A stretch of 64,000 nt of DNA from a virus. Shown here in pieces: positions 45,968 to 55,078 of the stretch. Location of the stretch: IMG/VR virus record IMGVR_UViG_3300020406_000005, positions 1-64,000 of that record. One strand, 5' to 3'. Every line of letters starts with the position of its first letter. Position 1 is the first letter of the stretch. The position numbers were made by a program, and so were the translations under genes. The notes below the pieces were generated by a model. It worked only from the letters and a program-made list of their open reading frames with translations, did not search any database and was not told the origin of the DNA.

Positions 45968-47830
45968 TTAAATAAATTTTACTTCGCATTCGCCGCCGGC
46001 GCAGGCGGACTCGGATTGTAAGTCGGTGTTATCTTGTTCTTCTATGACCTTCGTTAGATCAATATCTGACAGGGACTTCATCATGGCCTCATATGTTTCT
46101 TTTGAGCAATCTTCAAAAGGTGCTTGTGTATACGTGCCGCCATCGTATGGTAAAACAGACAAGCCGTTATAACTATTTCTATTGTCCCACATCCAGTCAC
46201 CAACATCAACCCACTCTGCATCTTTTATTGAGACAGTCGCTGAAATATTATGGGTATTTTGACCTTTGCGGAATCCGGGGCGGACCCACTCGTCTGTAAC
46301 TCTCTTAACTCTTTTCAGAAGTTGTAGTGCAGACTCGGTTCTCAATATTGACCTATCTGGTGCAGTTTGTGGAATCGAAATAACTGCGGTGGTATGTGGA
46401 CTAAAATATTCATCCTCTACCAGTTCCGGATGGCTGCTTACGAGATAATTGTAAATTGGTTCATTTTTACCAACTCGCAAACGACGAACATAGTAATCAT
46501 TATGCCATGCGTGAATACCAGAGCTTGTACCTAACGTGAGAGACGTTGTACCAGCTGGCTTGACACATGTCGTTCTTGCAGCTGGTCTTATTCCAATTAA
46601 ATCTGCCGCCCTTTGGTTTTCTAATTTTACAGCCTCGGCAGCTTTTTTCATGTCTAAGTCGAGAACCTTTCCAGAGGCGATGCCGGTCATGCTAACCCCA
46701 ATAAGTGCATCTTTTTCTGTTGTTCTTCTCCAAATATCTCGAAGGTAGTGAAAATCAGTATAGCTCGCCTGAAGAGTGCCTATGAAGGTTGCGGCCCGAA
46801 CCCTATCCTCTAAATCTTCTTGACTTTCAACATTTGAAACATTTACTTCTGTAAGATTGCAAAACTGATATGGTCGCAGTCCGATTTCACAACAAGGGTT
46901 TGTGCCCCAGTCTTTATCATTTGAAAAATAAAAACCAGGCTCACCCGCTCCTGACGCCTTTACTCTTTCCCACAAATTCATAAAATACTCTCTGTCAATT
47001 TTGTGACGAAGTAGTACAACTGAATTATTTGCTCTTCCGCGCTGAGGGTCTGTTTCCCACCAATTTCCAGTCTTTGCTGCAATCATATCTTCATCATCCG
47101 CAGAAAACAAAGATATTAGCGCTGCTCTTCTGATGCCGCCGGCGAGAACTGCGTCCGCGACGTGACAAATCATATCATGAACTTCGATAGGCTTTAGTTT
47201 GTCCCCATTTTGCTTTTGTGATAGCATGCCCTCTAATTTTACCAAGCACTCCCTGAGAGGTTGGGGCCCAGGGGCTTTGCCGCCAGAGGTGATTAAAGCT
47301 GCGCCCTTTGGTCGTATGTCAGAATAATCAAATCTAAGTCTTGAGCCGCCTTGAAAGTAAGATCTTACAAGTGCCTTTACTGCGTCGGCCCAACCCTCAA
47401 TTGAATCATTGACTAAAAATCTTCTAGTCCTATTCATATTTGGTCTTGTTATTTCTGGTAGTTTTTCAACATGATGCTTCTGTACACTGTAACCTACACC
47501 TGTCCCTCCCAACAAAAGAAACATTGCTTCTCCAAAACATCTCCAATCATCTGCAGGCATAAACGCGCAGTTGAATATCCTATTGGGTGCAACTTCAATT
47601 GGCTTTCCTCCAAACTGCATCGAGCGCATTGAAGGCAGCACTTTTTTCTCAAAGACCATTTTATACGCTTTATGTATTTGAATTTCCAATTCTGGGAATT
47701 TCTTAATGTGCATGTTCATGTTTCTTGATACTAACTCTTCCCACGTTTCTCTTCTTTTTTTATCCTCTAGGTAGCGCGCATACTTCATATGCACTGTGAT
47801 TTCTGATAAAATTTTATTTGACAATTCCAT
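45968..47830 (-). CDS. nrdJ: class II (B12-dependent) ribonucleotide reductase
   Basis: A 620-residue enzyme reducing ribonucleotides to deoxyribonucleotides with adenosylcobalamin. Start at the ATG at 47828-47830 with GGAGG upstream. Motifs include LLLGGTGVGYSVQKHH, GGSRLRFDYSDIRPKGA, NPCCEIGLRPYQFCNLTEV (active-site Cys), CVKPAGTTSLTLGTSSGIHA and a C-terminal redox pair in CAGGEC. This layout is the monomeric triphosphate-reductase type. It needs host cobalamin and works without oxygen. Confidence 0.92.
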   Translation of the reverse strand: MELSNKILSEITVHMKYARYLEDKKRRETWEELVSRNMNMHIKKFPELEIQIHKAYKMVFEKKVLPSMRSMQFGGKPIEVAPNRIFNCAFMPADDWRCFGEAMFLLLGGTGVGYSVQKHHVEKLPEITRPNMNRTRRFLVNDSIEGWADAVKALVRSYFQGGSRLRFDYSDIRPKGAALITSGGKAPGPQPLRECLVKLEGMLSQKQNGDKLKPIEVHDMICHVADAVLAGGIRRAALISLFSADDEDMIAAKTGNWWETDPQRGRANNSVVLLRHKIDREYFMNLWERVKASGAGEPGFYFSNDKDWGTNPCCEIGLRPYQFCNLTEVNVSNVESQEDLEDRVRAATFIGTLQASYTDFHYLRDIWRRTTEKDALIGVSMTGIASGKVLDLDMKKAAEAVKLENQRAADLIGIRPAARTTCVKPAGTTSLTLGTSSGIHAWHNDYYVRRLRVGKNEPIYNYLVSSHPELVEDEYFSPHTTAVISIPQTAPDRSILRTESALQLLKRVKRVTDEWVRPGFRKGQNTHNISATVSIKDAEWVDVGDWMWDNRNSYNGLSVLPYDGGTYTQAPFEDCSKETYEAMMKSLSDIDLTKVIEEQDNTDLQSESACAGGECEVKFI

Positions 47831-47831
47831 A

Positions 47832-49208
47832 TTATTTATTACCTCCTTGTTTCTTAAACACCGCATACTTCTCCTTTAGAGATGTTAGTCTCTCCGCAGA
47901 AGTTTTTTGGATTATGTCATTTACACTTTCTCCTGTTTTTTGCAAAACCTTAATTTTCACATTACTGGTATCCATAAAGATTGGATACACCAATCCATCT
48001 GGGCCGTTTCGGTTCTTGGCGACGAAAATACGGCCTTGGTTTGTATTTTTATCTTCGACGGTTCTAGAAACCGTAAAGATGAAATCAGCTACAAAACATT
48101 TGTTAAATGCCTCAGAAATTGACTCCATTGTTATCACTTCCGCATTCAACCCAGATCTGTTTGTTTGGGATGCTGTCCAGAGTGGACACTCGCAAATTTG
48201 AGCTATTCCTCTAAGCTCTTCGTAAATAGTTTCTAGCTGATGCCTTTTCTCATCTTTTCTGCTATTTTCTGGTCGAATTAGATCTCCGTAGTCAACAATG
48301 ATCATATCTGGAGTGAAATCTCGGCGTTTTAGCTTCTCAAGGTGATTTTTGATTGTTTGAATATTTGCACTTCTGGTGGGATATTCTTTTACTATTAGTC
48401 TGCCGGAAATCTCCCTGATCTCGTCATAAATTTTTTCTTTAAAAATAGATAAATTTTTTAATTCAACTCCTGTAATGCAAGAATCATATCTACTAGCAAC
48501 AACGGTATCTGAAAGCTCTAGAGTATAATGGAGTACATTTTTTCCAGACTTTACTGCTTGGGCACCTAGGTGGACAAGAACCATTGATTTACCTGCGCCC
48601 GTTGGGGCGACTACAACCCCAAGTTCTCCCTTGCCTAGGCCTCCCTTAGCAATATCATCTATATCTTTCCACCCGGTGGTTATTGGATCTCTCGCCTTAA
48701 CCAAAAATCTTTTTTCGAAATCAGTTAAATAATCATAGCCCAAAGTATTATCACTACCTAACTTGAGGGCATTATCTATAACTTTAGAGACCTCGTCAAA
48801 GGATGAAGATTTTATTAAATCTACAGATTTAATTAAGGCTTCTTTTAGTTTTTGCTTTTTACAAAAATCAAGAGCAGTGTCTTTAATATATTCTGAACTA
48901 TCTGGTGTTTCCCCGTTTGCAAGGACACGGGCGTAATACTCCCTGATTCTAACTTTAACTGATTCCTGTTCTGCATCCAGACCTGATCGTATGATTGAAC
49001 GCATAATATTAGATGTGGGGTGGACTCCATATTTTTTTCTATATTCCTTTATTTTTGTGACAAAAACCTTCAGATGCTTAAGTTCCAGAAAGTTAACATC
49101 CAAAACCTCAAACATCTGATCAGCGAAGGGCCTATCATTTAAAATTAAATGACACAAATCTTCTTGAAAAGTTTTCCCAAATTTTGAAAAGCTTTTTTCT
49201 TGCTCCAT
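47832..49208 (-). CDS. dnaB: replicative DNA helicase (DnaB/gp41 type)
   Basis: A 458-residue hexameric helicase. A helical N-terminal domain, then a RecA-like motor with Walker A APTGAGKS (about residue 205), VLHYTLELSD, Walker B region DMIIVDYGDLI and the H4-type WTASQTNRSG. The order and length fit T4 gp41 and DnaB. It lies beside the flap nuclease and recombinase genes. Confidence 0.92.
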   Translation of the reverse strand: MEQEKSFSKFGKTFQEDLCHLILNDRPFADQMFEVLDVNFLELKHLKVFVTKIKEYRKKYGVHPTSNIMRSIIRSGLDAEQESVKVRIREYYARVLANGETPDSSEYIKDTALDFCKKQKLKEALIKSVDLIKSSSFDEVSKVIDNALKLGSDNTLGYDYLTDFEKRFLVKARDPITTGWKDIDDIAKGGLGKGELGVVVAPTGAGKSMVLVHLGAQAVKSGKNVLHYTLELSDTVVASRYDSCITGVELKNLSIFKEKIYDEIREISGRLIVKEYPTRSANIQTIKNHLEKLKRRDFTPDMIIVDYGDLIRPENSRKDEKRHQLETIYEELRGIAQICECPLWTASQTNRSGLNAEVITMESISEAFNKCFVADFIFTVSRTVEDKNTNQGRIFVAKNRNGPDGLVYPIFMDTSNVKIKVLQKTGESVNDIIQKTSAERLTSLKEKYAVFKKQGGNK

Positions 49209-49243
49209 TCGACTTCCTTTTATTTAGAGTATAATATCATATT

Positions 49244-50206
49244 TTACCGAGAAAAGGAAGTGATGATGCTATTAAATCTTTGTTCCAAATCCACCGTTGC
49301 CACCGTAAGCACACCGTCTTGAAGCATTAGCTTTCTTATCTCTGTTTGGTTATAGTGTGGCTCATAACTTTCAAATGTTTCATCAATACCCTGTTTTGCC
49401 TGTATGGATAACATGGGGGATGATAACTGCATAATATTATAATTACTCTCTATCAACTCCTGATTATCAATAATATTAGAAAAAACTTTTTGTTTATTTT
49501 CCGGTTTCTCACATTCACCAATAATATCAGATAAGTAGTAAGTTTTCTCTTCTTTTAAGAAAGAAAATCGTTTTGACACCGTTTCAAGCCCAACCCTAGG
49601 TACACCGGGCAAGTTGTCCGAAGAATCTCCAACAATCGCTCTTGCTAGAGCAAAATTAGTAGGATGAATACCAAATTTTTCTACGATACTGTTCTTGTTA
49701 AGATATTCTTTTTGAATAGGTCGATGAAGTATGGTTTTATCATCTAAAAGTTGAATAAAGTCTTTATCCGCAGAGACAATCACTTTTTGCCACTCTGAAA
49801 ACATAGGGCTGCTCTTGACATATGAAATTACGTCGTCTGCTTCAACTAGTGGCTCCATAAACTGAATAACTGGGGTTTGATTGAAATATTCAATTACTCT
49901 CATTTGTTGCCACACTTTATTATCCATGACTTCCTCGTCTGCCATGCCAACCTGGGACCAGTTAGTTCGAGGTGGCTTGCGGCCGCCTTTGTATGATTTA
50001 TTCATAGAACGACGCTTTTTGCTGCCGCCTTTGCCATCCCAGACCAAAACCAAAAGGTCTGGCTTCACTTCTCTAGTGAGCTTATTTAAAATATTGATAA
50101 ACGTGCGAATACCGCCGATAGGGGAGCCGTTTGGGTTCTTGCTAGGGTCTACTATGTATCCACGAATAAACTGGTTATACGCGTCTACTATCATCATTCT
50201 CTTCAT
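49244..50206 (-). CDS. 5'-3' exonuclease/flap endonuclease
   Basis: A 320-residue FEN-family nuclease that removes RNA primers and flaps. The N-terminal MMIVDAYNQFIRGY, VWDGKGGSKKRRSMNKSYK, VEADDVISYV, VIVSADKDFIQLLD supply the metal-binding acids. GDSSDNLPGVPRVG is the helix-hairpin-helix. The start is the ATG at 50204-50206, overlapping closely with the membrane peptide before it. Similar to T4 RNase H. Confidence 0.92.
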   Translation of the reverse strand: MKRMMIVDAYNQFIRGYIVDPSKNPNGSPIGGIRTFINILNKLTREVKPDLLVLVWDGKGGSKKRRSMNKSYKGGRKPPRTNWSQVGMADEEVMDNKVWQQMRVIEYFNQTPVIQFMEPLVEADDVISYVKSSPMFSEWQKVIVSADKDFIQLLDDKTILHRPIQKEYLNKNSIVEKFGIHPTNFALARAIVGDSSDNLPGVPRVGLETVSKRFSFLKEEKTYYLSDIIGECEKPENKQKVFSNIIDNQELIESNYNIMQLSSPMLSIQAKQGIDETFESYEPHYNQTEIRKLMLQDGVLTVATVDLEQRFNSIITSFSR

Positions 50207-50207
50207 T

Positions 50208-50303
50208 TTAGTTTCTCTTCCATTTGTGTAGGGCCAAACCAATAATTAACATAGCAATTGCACTATAAATAAATTCTGGGTCTGTAAGTATTCCATCAAA
50301 CAT
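50208..50303 (-). CDS. 31-residue membrane peptide
   Basis: Encodes MFDGILTDPEFIYSAIAMLI then GLALHKWKRN: one hydrophobic helix with a basic tail. Its stop is one base from the flap nuclease ATG, so the genes are coupled. Function unknown. Confidence 0.65.
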   Translation of the reverse strand: MFDGILTDPEFIYSAIAMLIIGLALHKWKRN

Positions 50304-50321
50304 ATCATTTCTCATTTAGTT

Positions 50322-50350
50322 AAAAAAAAGCCCGGCATAGAGCCGGGCTT
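50322..50350 (-). terminator. intrinsic terminator after recA-like gene
   Basis: On the minus strand, AAGCCCGGC-TCTAT-GCCGGGCTT followed by TTTTTT. It ends the SSB/recombinase transcript. Confidence 0.92.
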
Positions 50351-50360
50351 GTGTAAGCGA

Positions 50361-51494
50361 CTATTCTGTCGGCGGGACATCGTCCGCGTCGTAGAAGTCG
50401 TCTGCTTTGCCTTCTCTATTCTTGAACTTCATGATAACATCTTCTTCAATAATAGTCAAGACACTTTCTCTGAACTTTTCACTCTCAAGTTTAGTGACCC
50501 ATTGTTTGCGCTGGAACTTTTCCTTAGACCCATCATTGTGGATTAGCGTAAACCATGCACCAGACTGTTCAAGTCTTTCAGAGATTTGGATTGCATCGAA
50601 CCAGCTTTCTTCATCTTGGACACCAACAGCATCATCACCCCATAGGATCTTAAAGTTACAGGTTCGGCCGTGAGTCCCAAAACGAGACTTTTCCAGCTTT
50701 ACCTTTACTTCAGATCCAATGCGGAAACCATTGTCATCTACGATGAAACTAGCTTTGGCTTTTCTTGCGGTGAGCCACACACGAAGAGAATAAGCATAAA
50801 TCATAGCCTTTCCTCCAGGAGTTGTGTATGGTTCAGTCATAGCCTGCGCTGGTGTTCTTGCCCCTAGGTTAGTCTTCAGCTGATTGAGGACTAGGAAAGT
50901 GGCGTTCGCGTCAGCGATAGGGATAGTTAATTTAGACATTCCCTTGGCTAGGATTCTAGGCTTTACTGCCATAGAAGACTGAGGGTTGAAGTCGCCTTCA
51001 ACATCAGAAATCGATGGGGTAAGAGCCAAAGAGTCCCAAATGAAAAGCCATTTGTTACCAGTAGCTAGCAATTCTTCGATGGTTTCCAGGACAAACTCAA
51101 CAGATGCTGCTTGTACATACATAAGTCTATCCAAATCGCAGCCGGCGCGCTCCATAAAAGAAGGGTCAATAGCTGACTCTGAATCAAAGTACACTACATC
51201 AATACCCATCTTTTGAGCGTTGCCGGCTATTTGGGCAGCCAAGAAAGACTTGCCAGTGCCAGGGAGTCCAGCAATTTCTGAAATTTTACCCACAGGGATA
51301 CCAGCGTGTCTGCCTTTGCAAATAATTGCGTCAAGCCATTTAGAGCCAGTAGGGATCCACTCATTCACCTCTGTTGGGTTGTTATCTTGAAGACTGTGTG
51401 CTACTTCTCTTCCAGCTTTTTTATTTATAATACCTCTAATTGAAGCGATATCTAAAGCGCCTTTTTTTAGCTTAGTCACCTTTGTTTTTGGCAT
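50361..51494 (-). CDS. RecA/UvsX-like recombinase
   Basis: A 377-residue strand-exchange ATPase. Walker A GLPGTGKS (76-83), VVYFDSESAIDPSF, Walker B LFIWDSLAL (about 152), then LVLNQLKTNLGARTPAQAMT and the TTPGGKAM segment of the DNA-binding loop. Length and motif spacing resemble UvsX and RecA. The C-terminal tail is acidic (about 360-377). Cotranscribed with the SSB gene. Confidence 0.92.
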   Translation of the reverse strand: MPKTKVTKLKKGALDIASIRGIINKKAGREVAHSLQDNNPTEVNEWIPTGSKWLDAIICKGRHAGIPVGKISEIAGLPGTGKSFLAAQIAGNAQKMGIDVVYFDSESAIDPSFMERAGCDLDRLMYVQAASVEFVLETIEELLATGNKWLFIWDSLALTPSISDVEGDFNPQSSMAVKPRILAKGMSKLTIPIADANATFLVLNQLKTNLGARTPAQAMTEPYTTPGGKAMIYAYSLRVWLTARKAKASFIVDDNGFRIGSEVKVKLEKSRFGTHGRTCNFKILWGDDAVGVQDEESWFDAIQISERLEQSGAWFTLIHNDGSKEKFQRKQWVTKLESEKFRESVLTIIEEDVIMKFKNREGKADDFYDADDVPPTE

Positions 51495-51504
51495 AATAAA
51501 TATC

Positions 51505-52260
51505 TCACTGATTCAGCAGTTCGTTGAAGGCATCTTCAACGGAGCTGGAAGAATTATCGGCTTCAGTGTTACTTCCGAACTTTTCTACATCAGGCCTGCT
51601 TGTGTCGGAAGATAGGTGTTGATCCATTATTGATTGAACCTCCTCTGTTGTTTTTCTTTCAAAGATTTCATCAAAATTTGGAATTGTTTCTAGAAGCTCT
51701 GCGCATCTTTCATCTCCACCAACTGCATCGTCGCACAAGACTGTCTTTCTTGGGCGGGGGCGAATGTCGGTTCGGGGAAAGCTTGCTCCGGGAAGCTTGC
51801 CATACATCAATTTGAGATCGTTACCGGTCTCAGGGTCTGTAATATCCCCATAGTCAGGGTCTAGCACAATTGTTAACAGTTTTTCATATGCCATCTTGCC
51901 GTACCCCCATACTCTGATGCCTTCGGCTTCCTCTCCGCGAACTAAAACTGGTGAGAAAAACCTTTGCTTTGCAAACATATCTTTTGCTTGCCTTTTGCTC
52001 TCTTCCGTCCCTTCGTTCCATAACTTATTGGCAAAATTACATGCTGGGCAGTCATCCCCAAAATTCCTCTTCGGGCAAAGAAAAGATTGCCCCCCAACTC
52101 CATAATGGAAATACTTCTCCTTAAAAGGATCACCGTCAGGTGTTGAAACAATACGGATATTGCTTTCCCCTTCCTCTGGGCGCCAGAAATTCTTTTTTCC
52201 ATCTCCCTTTCCATTAAGTTTGTTTAACTTCGCTTTCATTGCGTCTAAATTAAGTGCCAT
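51505..52260 (-). CDS. single-stranded DNA-binding protein (gp32-like)
   Basis: A 251-residue protein. A basic N-terminus (1-25), then an OB-type core with His52, Cys62, Cys71 and Cys74, matching the T4 gp32 zinc ligands (His, Cys, Cys, Cys). The C-terminal tail is Ser/Asp/Glu-rich and ends LLNQ, as expected for a partner-binding acidic tail. GGAGG precedes the start. The 5' leader begins with the conserved hairpin at 52314-52333, suggesting autoregulation. Confidence 0.9.
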   Translation of the reverse strand: MALNLDAMKAKLNKLNGKGDGKKNFWRPEEGESNIRIVSTPDGDPFKEKYFHYGVGGQSFLCPKRNFGDDCPACNFANKLWNEGTEESKRQAKDMFAKQRFFSPVLVRGEEAEGIRVWGYGKMAYEKLLTIVLDPDYGDITDPETGNDLKLMYGKLPGASFPRTDIRPRPRKTVLCDDAVGGDERCAELLETIPNFDEIFERKTTEEVQSIMDQHLSSDTSRPDVEKFGSNTEADNSSSSVEDAFNELLNQ

Positions 52261-52304
52261 TATTAATACCTCCTATTGGTTTGTTGTTTTTTTGCACACT
52301 TTTG

Positions 52305-52333
52305 GCTATAGCAGGTCGGCAAATATCCCGACC
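52305..52333 (-). promoter_or_regulatory. conserved 5' mRNA hairpin, copy 1 (SSB gene)
   Basis: On the minus strand, GGTCGG-GATATTTG-CCGACC (52314-52333) begins about three bases after the predicted transcription start and is followed by CT and the palindrome GCTATAGC (52305-52312). The same block occurs at 54167-54195 with one base pair changed on both sides, which supports a selected RNA hairpin. Confidence 0.75.
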
Positions 52334-52343
52334 AACTGAATAC

Positions 52344-52372
52344 ATAATATCAAATTATTTTAATTTTGTCAA
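52344..52372 (-). promoter_or_regulatory. sigma70 promoter of SSB/recombinase operon
   Basis: On the minus strand, TTGACA (52367-52372), 17 bp, TATTAT (52344-52349). The -35 overlaps the end of the upstream gene. Confidence 0.9.
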
Positions 52373-54120
52373 GCAGCTTTTTCGGGGCGGTTTGAAGTTT
52401 TCCTCTTTTTGGATAACTCGGTATTTGCAACTATTTCAACATAAGTTTCCCCAAACTGCTGGATCTCGTTAAAAATTTCTTCGTCAGTTTTGCCGTGGCA
52501 ACTAGAACCTAGAAGCCACGCTGATGCGGTAGTGAAAACCTCTGCGACAAGCGGGGGCTGCGCATCCAGTAAATTTGCAACAAATTTGTGGGCTCGATTT
52601 ACTTGAATAACCATTTGCGGTGGTGAACATGACATATCAATGGTTTTACTCCAAGGCGTGTACCTTGATTCAGGTGCATTGATAATTTCAAACTTCGGCA
52701 AGTTTGAATTCCTTATGTCGGATGATGTTGACTTGTTAATCTCCCCTGTTCTTCCAACATAAGACTCTTTTCTGCTGGAAGTGGTTTTAGTTTCGAAATC
52801 TCTGGCTTTTGGAATTGTTTTCCCTTGGTCTGACTTTGATTTTCGAGTATTTGAAAACGTGGAAGCTACGCCCTCCTTGATATGAGTAAGTTCTGCTTGC
52901 TCAACCTGATTGGTATTCTTCTTATTTTGACTAAACATTGCAGCCGCTGTTACATTTGTTCGTATTTCTTTTTGAAAAGCCGCAGCGAATTCGTCGGAAA
53001 GAATGACTTCTGTCTTCTCTTGATTTACCTTAAGATGAGGATGGTGGTCTCCATCATAAGATAATTCTACAAAAAGAGATCTTTTGTGAGTGTCCCAAAT
53101 CCAAACGTTCGACCCAGTAGTGCACTGAACTCTCTTTCCATTTCGAATAAATGAAATGCCTTGTGGCATCTTACTCCTAAACCCTGATCCCCATGGGTCA
53201 CTTTCATCACGGTTTTTCCACTCCATGAACTGAGAAATCCTCAGCCCACAGTCGATTCCAAGTATTTTGACCTTTTCAAAATTAAAATTCCTACCTCCTC
53301 TGTACCATGTCACTAGGCTCGGGTTTACTGAATAGTCCAAAGAATCCAAAATTGGATCAGCCCAGCTAGTGAAACTTGCTGTCTTTGTTTCTTGAAACGT
53401 GTCATGTTTTGAATTATGTGTCCAAAATTCAAAACTAAGCTCAACATTTGATTTAGACAATCTCTGTAACTTCTGTGCGTAATTAATTCTGATCGACTTA
53501 GCAATAGCCTGCCATGCTGCATATGTCTGCTTTGGAAAACGATTGGCGCCGTCCTGTATAAAAATGCCCATCCCAGAAGCTGCTTCGCTACCGACGAACT
53601 GTTTCAACGTTTTTAGTTTTGCCGTAAAATCATCACACGAACTATGCTCATGGGAGATGTAATAGGTCCATGGAGGATCACTCGTTTCACAGGTTTCTAG
53701 GTCGAACATGGCTAAGCTAGCGAGTTCACCCTTAAATGAAACAGCCGTCACTTTGCACTGGTCCTCTTTTCCAACTAAGTAAAGAGCTGCCGAGGTTGCG
53801 CCGGCGCCGAAGGTGCCATGTGCCCGCTTGAGCCCTGACTCTTTAGTCCCTGATTTGCCTAGTGCCACTATATCTGCGATTTCGCGGCCGACTGCTCCTC
53901 TACCGGAATCAACTATAATTAAATTATCTCCTTCGCGGATGAAGCAGATCTTAAATTCTTTTCTAGCTGGATCCTCTTCCATCGCACGAAGTATGGAATC
54001 AATTGAGTTGTCAATGTACTCATCAATAGCGGGCCCATAGCCGCTATATGTTTTTGTTTTAAATGTTTGCAAAATATTTGCACTAGGATATAAAATCTCC
54101 CTTGTGTAATTTTCTTTCAT
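52369..54120 (-). CDS. GHKL-type ATPase
   Basis: A 583-residue protein. The N-terminal ATPase motifs are IDEYIDNSIDS (about 32-42), LIIVDSGRGAVG (about 68-79) and KRAHGTFGAGATSAALYL (about 98-115), as in Hsp90, MutL, MORC and gyrase. The middle is a beta-rich transducer-like region. A Ser/Lys/Thr-rich linker spans about 410-460, and the last 100 residues are helical. It may handle DNA or chromatin-like complexes; exact family unsettled. Its leader carries the hairpin shared with the SSB gene. Confidence 0.8.
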   Translation of the reverse strand: MKENYTREILYPSANILQTFKTKTYSGYGPAIDEYIDNSIDSILRAMEEDPARKEFKICFIREGDNLIIVDSGRGAVGREIADIVALGKSGTKESGLKRAHGTFGAGATSAALYLVGKEDQCKVTAVSFKGELASLAMFDLETCETSDPPWTYYISHEHSSCDDFTAKLKTLKQFVGSEAASGMGIFIQDGANRFPKQTYAAWQAIAKSIRINYAQKLQRLSKSNVELSFEFWTHNSKHDTFQETKTASFTSWADPILDSLDYSVNPSLVTWYRGGRNFNFEKVKILGIDCGLRISQFMEWKNRDESDPWGSGFRSKMPQGISFIRNGKRVQCTTGSNVWIWDTHKRSLFVELSYDGDHHPHLKVNQEKTEVILSDEFAAAFQKEIRTNVTAAAMFSQNKKNTNQVEQAELTHIKEGVASTFSNTRKSKSDQGKTIPKARDFETKTTSSRKESYVGRTGEINKSTSSDIRNSNLPKFEIINAPESRYTPWSKTIDMSCSPPQMVIQVNRAHKFVANLLDAQPPLVAEVFTTASAWLLGSSCHGKTDEEIFNEIQQFGETYVEIVANTELSKKRKTSNRPEKAA

Positions 54121-54166
54121 ATTAATCTTTACTCCTTTTAAATTTTAGATTATTTTTTTGCTTTTT

Positions 54167-54195
54167 GCTATAGCAGGTCGACAAATATCTCGACC
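54167..54195 (-). promoter_or_regulatory. conserved 5' mRNA hairpin, copy 2 (GHKL gene)
   Basis: On the minus strand, GGTCGA-GATATTTG-TCGACC (54176-54195), then CT and GCTATAGC (54167-54174). Ten bases separate the -10 box from the hairpin, exactly as in copy 1. The inner pair is A-T here and G-C there, a compensatory change. Confidence 0.75.
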
Positions 54196-54205
54196 AACTT
54201 TTTAT

Positions 54206-54234
54206 AATATATCAGACTTCTGCTTCTTCGTCAA
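54206..54234 (-). promoter_or_regulatory. sigma70 promoter of GHKL ATPase gene
   Basis: On the minus strand, TTGACG (54229-54234), 17 bp, TATATT (54206-54211), inside the end of the tubulin-like gene. Confidence 0.85.
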
Positions 54235-55078
54235 GAGCAATTTTTTGAATTTTTGGTGAAAAATATTCGGCATAAACGTAATCATTTTCATAATTGGTAG
54301 AATATATGCCAAAACTAACTTTTGTATTATTTGTAATTTTACTTTTTATATTATTGGTAATAGTTCTAAATAGATTATGCTCAGTTTTGAGCTTTTCTTC
54401 GTTTATACCATAATAATAAACTATTTCTGCCTCGCTTGTCAACGGAAAAAATAATTTATCTTCCCCGTTGATTTCAGATATGCCGATCGTTGTTATTTTA
54501 CATGATTCTTTTGGAATTTTAAAAGTTGAAGTTACAGGCTTGTTGTTCCTAAAAACGTCCATCATATAATAAGTGCTTGTAAAAACTGAATTAATTTGAT
54601 TGTAATATTCATAGACATTTGTATCTCCCGCGAGGCTCTCTAGTTCAAGATTTGAAACTAAACAAATCTTTTGGAACAGGCCTGAGCGTGCATAATTCTG
54701 CAACACACCTCTTGTTGTGCGCTCAAGTAAGGTCTTAGTATCAGATAGGACCTCCACTTCTGGCATAAAATAAACAATGTCCATTATAACTCCCTGCTTA
54801 TGAAGCTTTTCTAATGCGCGAAGAGTTATCCCGGTTGATTCACAGGCGCCGCATAAAAATACGCTTGCCTGGTCCTTGATTTTAGATAACCAAGAATGAA
54901 GCTTTTTCATATCCATGTTTTCGTATTCTTCTGGATTTGTCGCCACTTCAAGACTAAACTTATACTTAGTTGTTTTTTCTATTTCGTTAGAAATGTAATA
55001 AGAGGCATAAGAATCGTACTTAGACAACTGACTGACAACGTTGCAGCCGGCAGTGCCAATACCCAATAAGTTCTTCAA
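54212..55078 (-). CDS. divergent tubulin/FtsZ-like protein
   Basis: A 288-residue protein. LLGIGTAGCNVVSQL at 4-18 corresponds to the first nucleotide loop (GxGGxGxN). VFLCGACESTGITLRALEKL near 73-92 corresponds to the GGGTGTG loop but with Cys-Glu-Ser replacing Gly-Thr-Gly. A segment like RTTRGVLQNYARSGLFQKIC, LVSNLELESL, YNQINSVFTSTYYMMDVF then follows the FtsZ helix order. If nucleotide binding is lost, it may be a non-polymerising or repurposed form. Confidence 0.65.
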   Translation of the reverse strand: MKNLLGIGTAGCNVVSQLSKYDSYASYYISNEIEKTTKYKFSLEVATNPEEYENMDMKKLHSWLSKIKDQASVFLCGACESTGITLRALEKLHKQGVIMDIVYFMPEVEVLSDTKTLLERTTRGVLQNYARSGLFQKICLVSNLELESLAGDTNVYEYYNQINSVFTSTYYMMDVFRNNKPVTSTFKIPKESCKITTIGISEINGEDKLFFPLTSEAEIVYYYGINEEKLKTEHNLFRTITNNIKSKITNNTKVSFGIYSTNYENDYVYAEYFSPKIQKIALDEEAEV

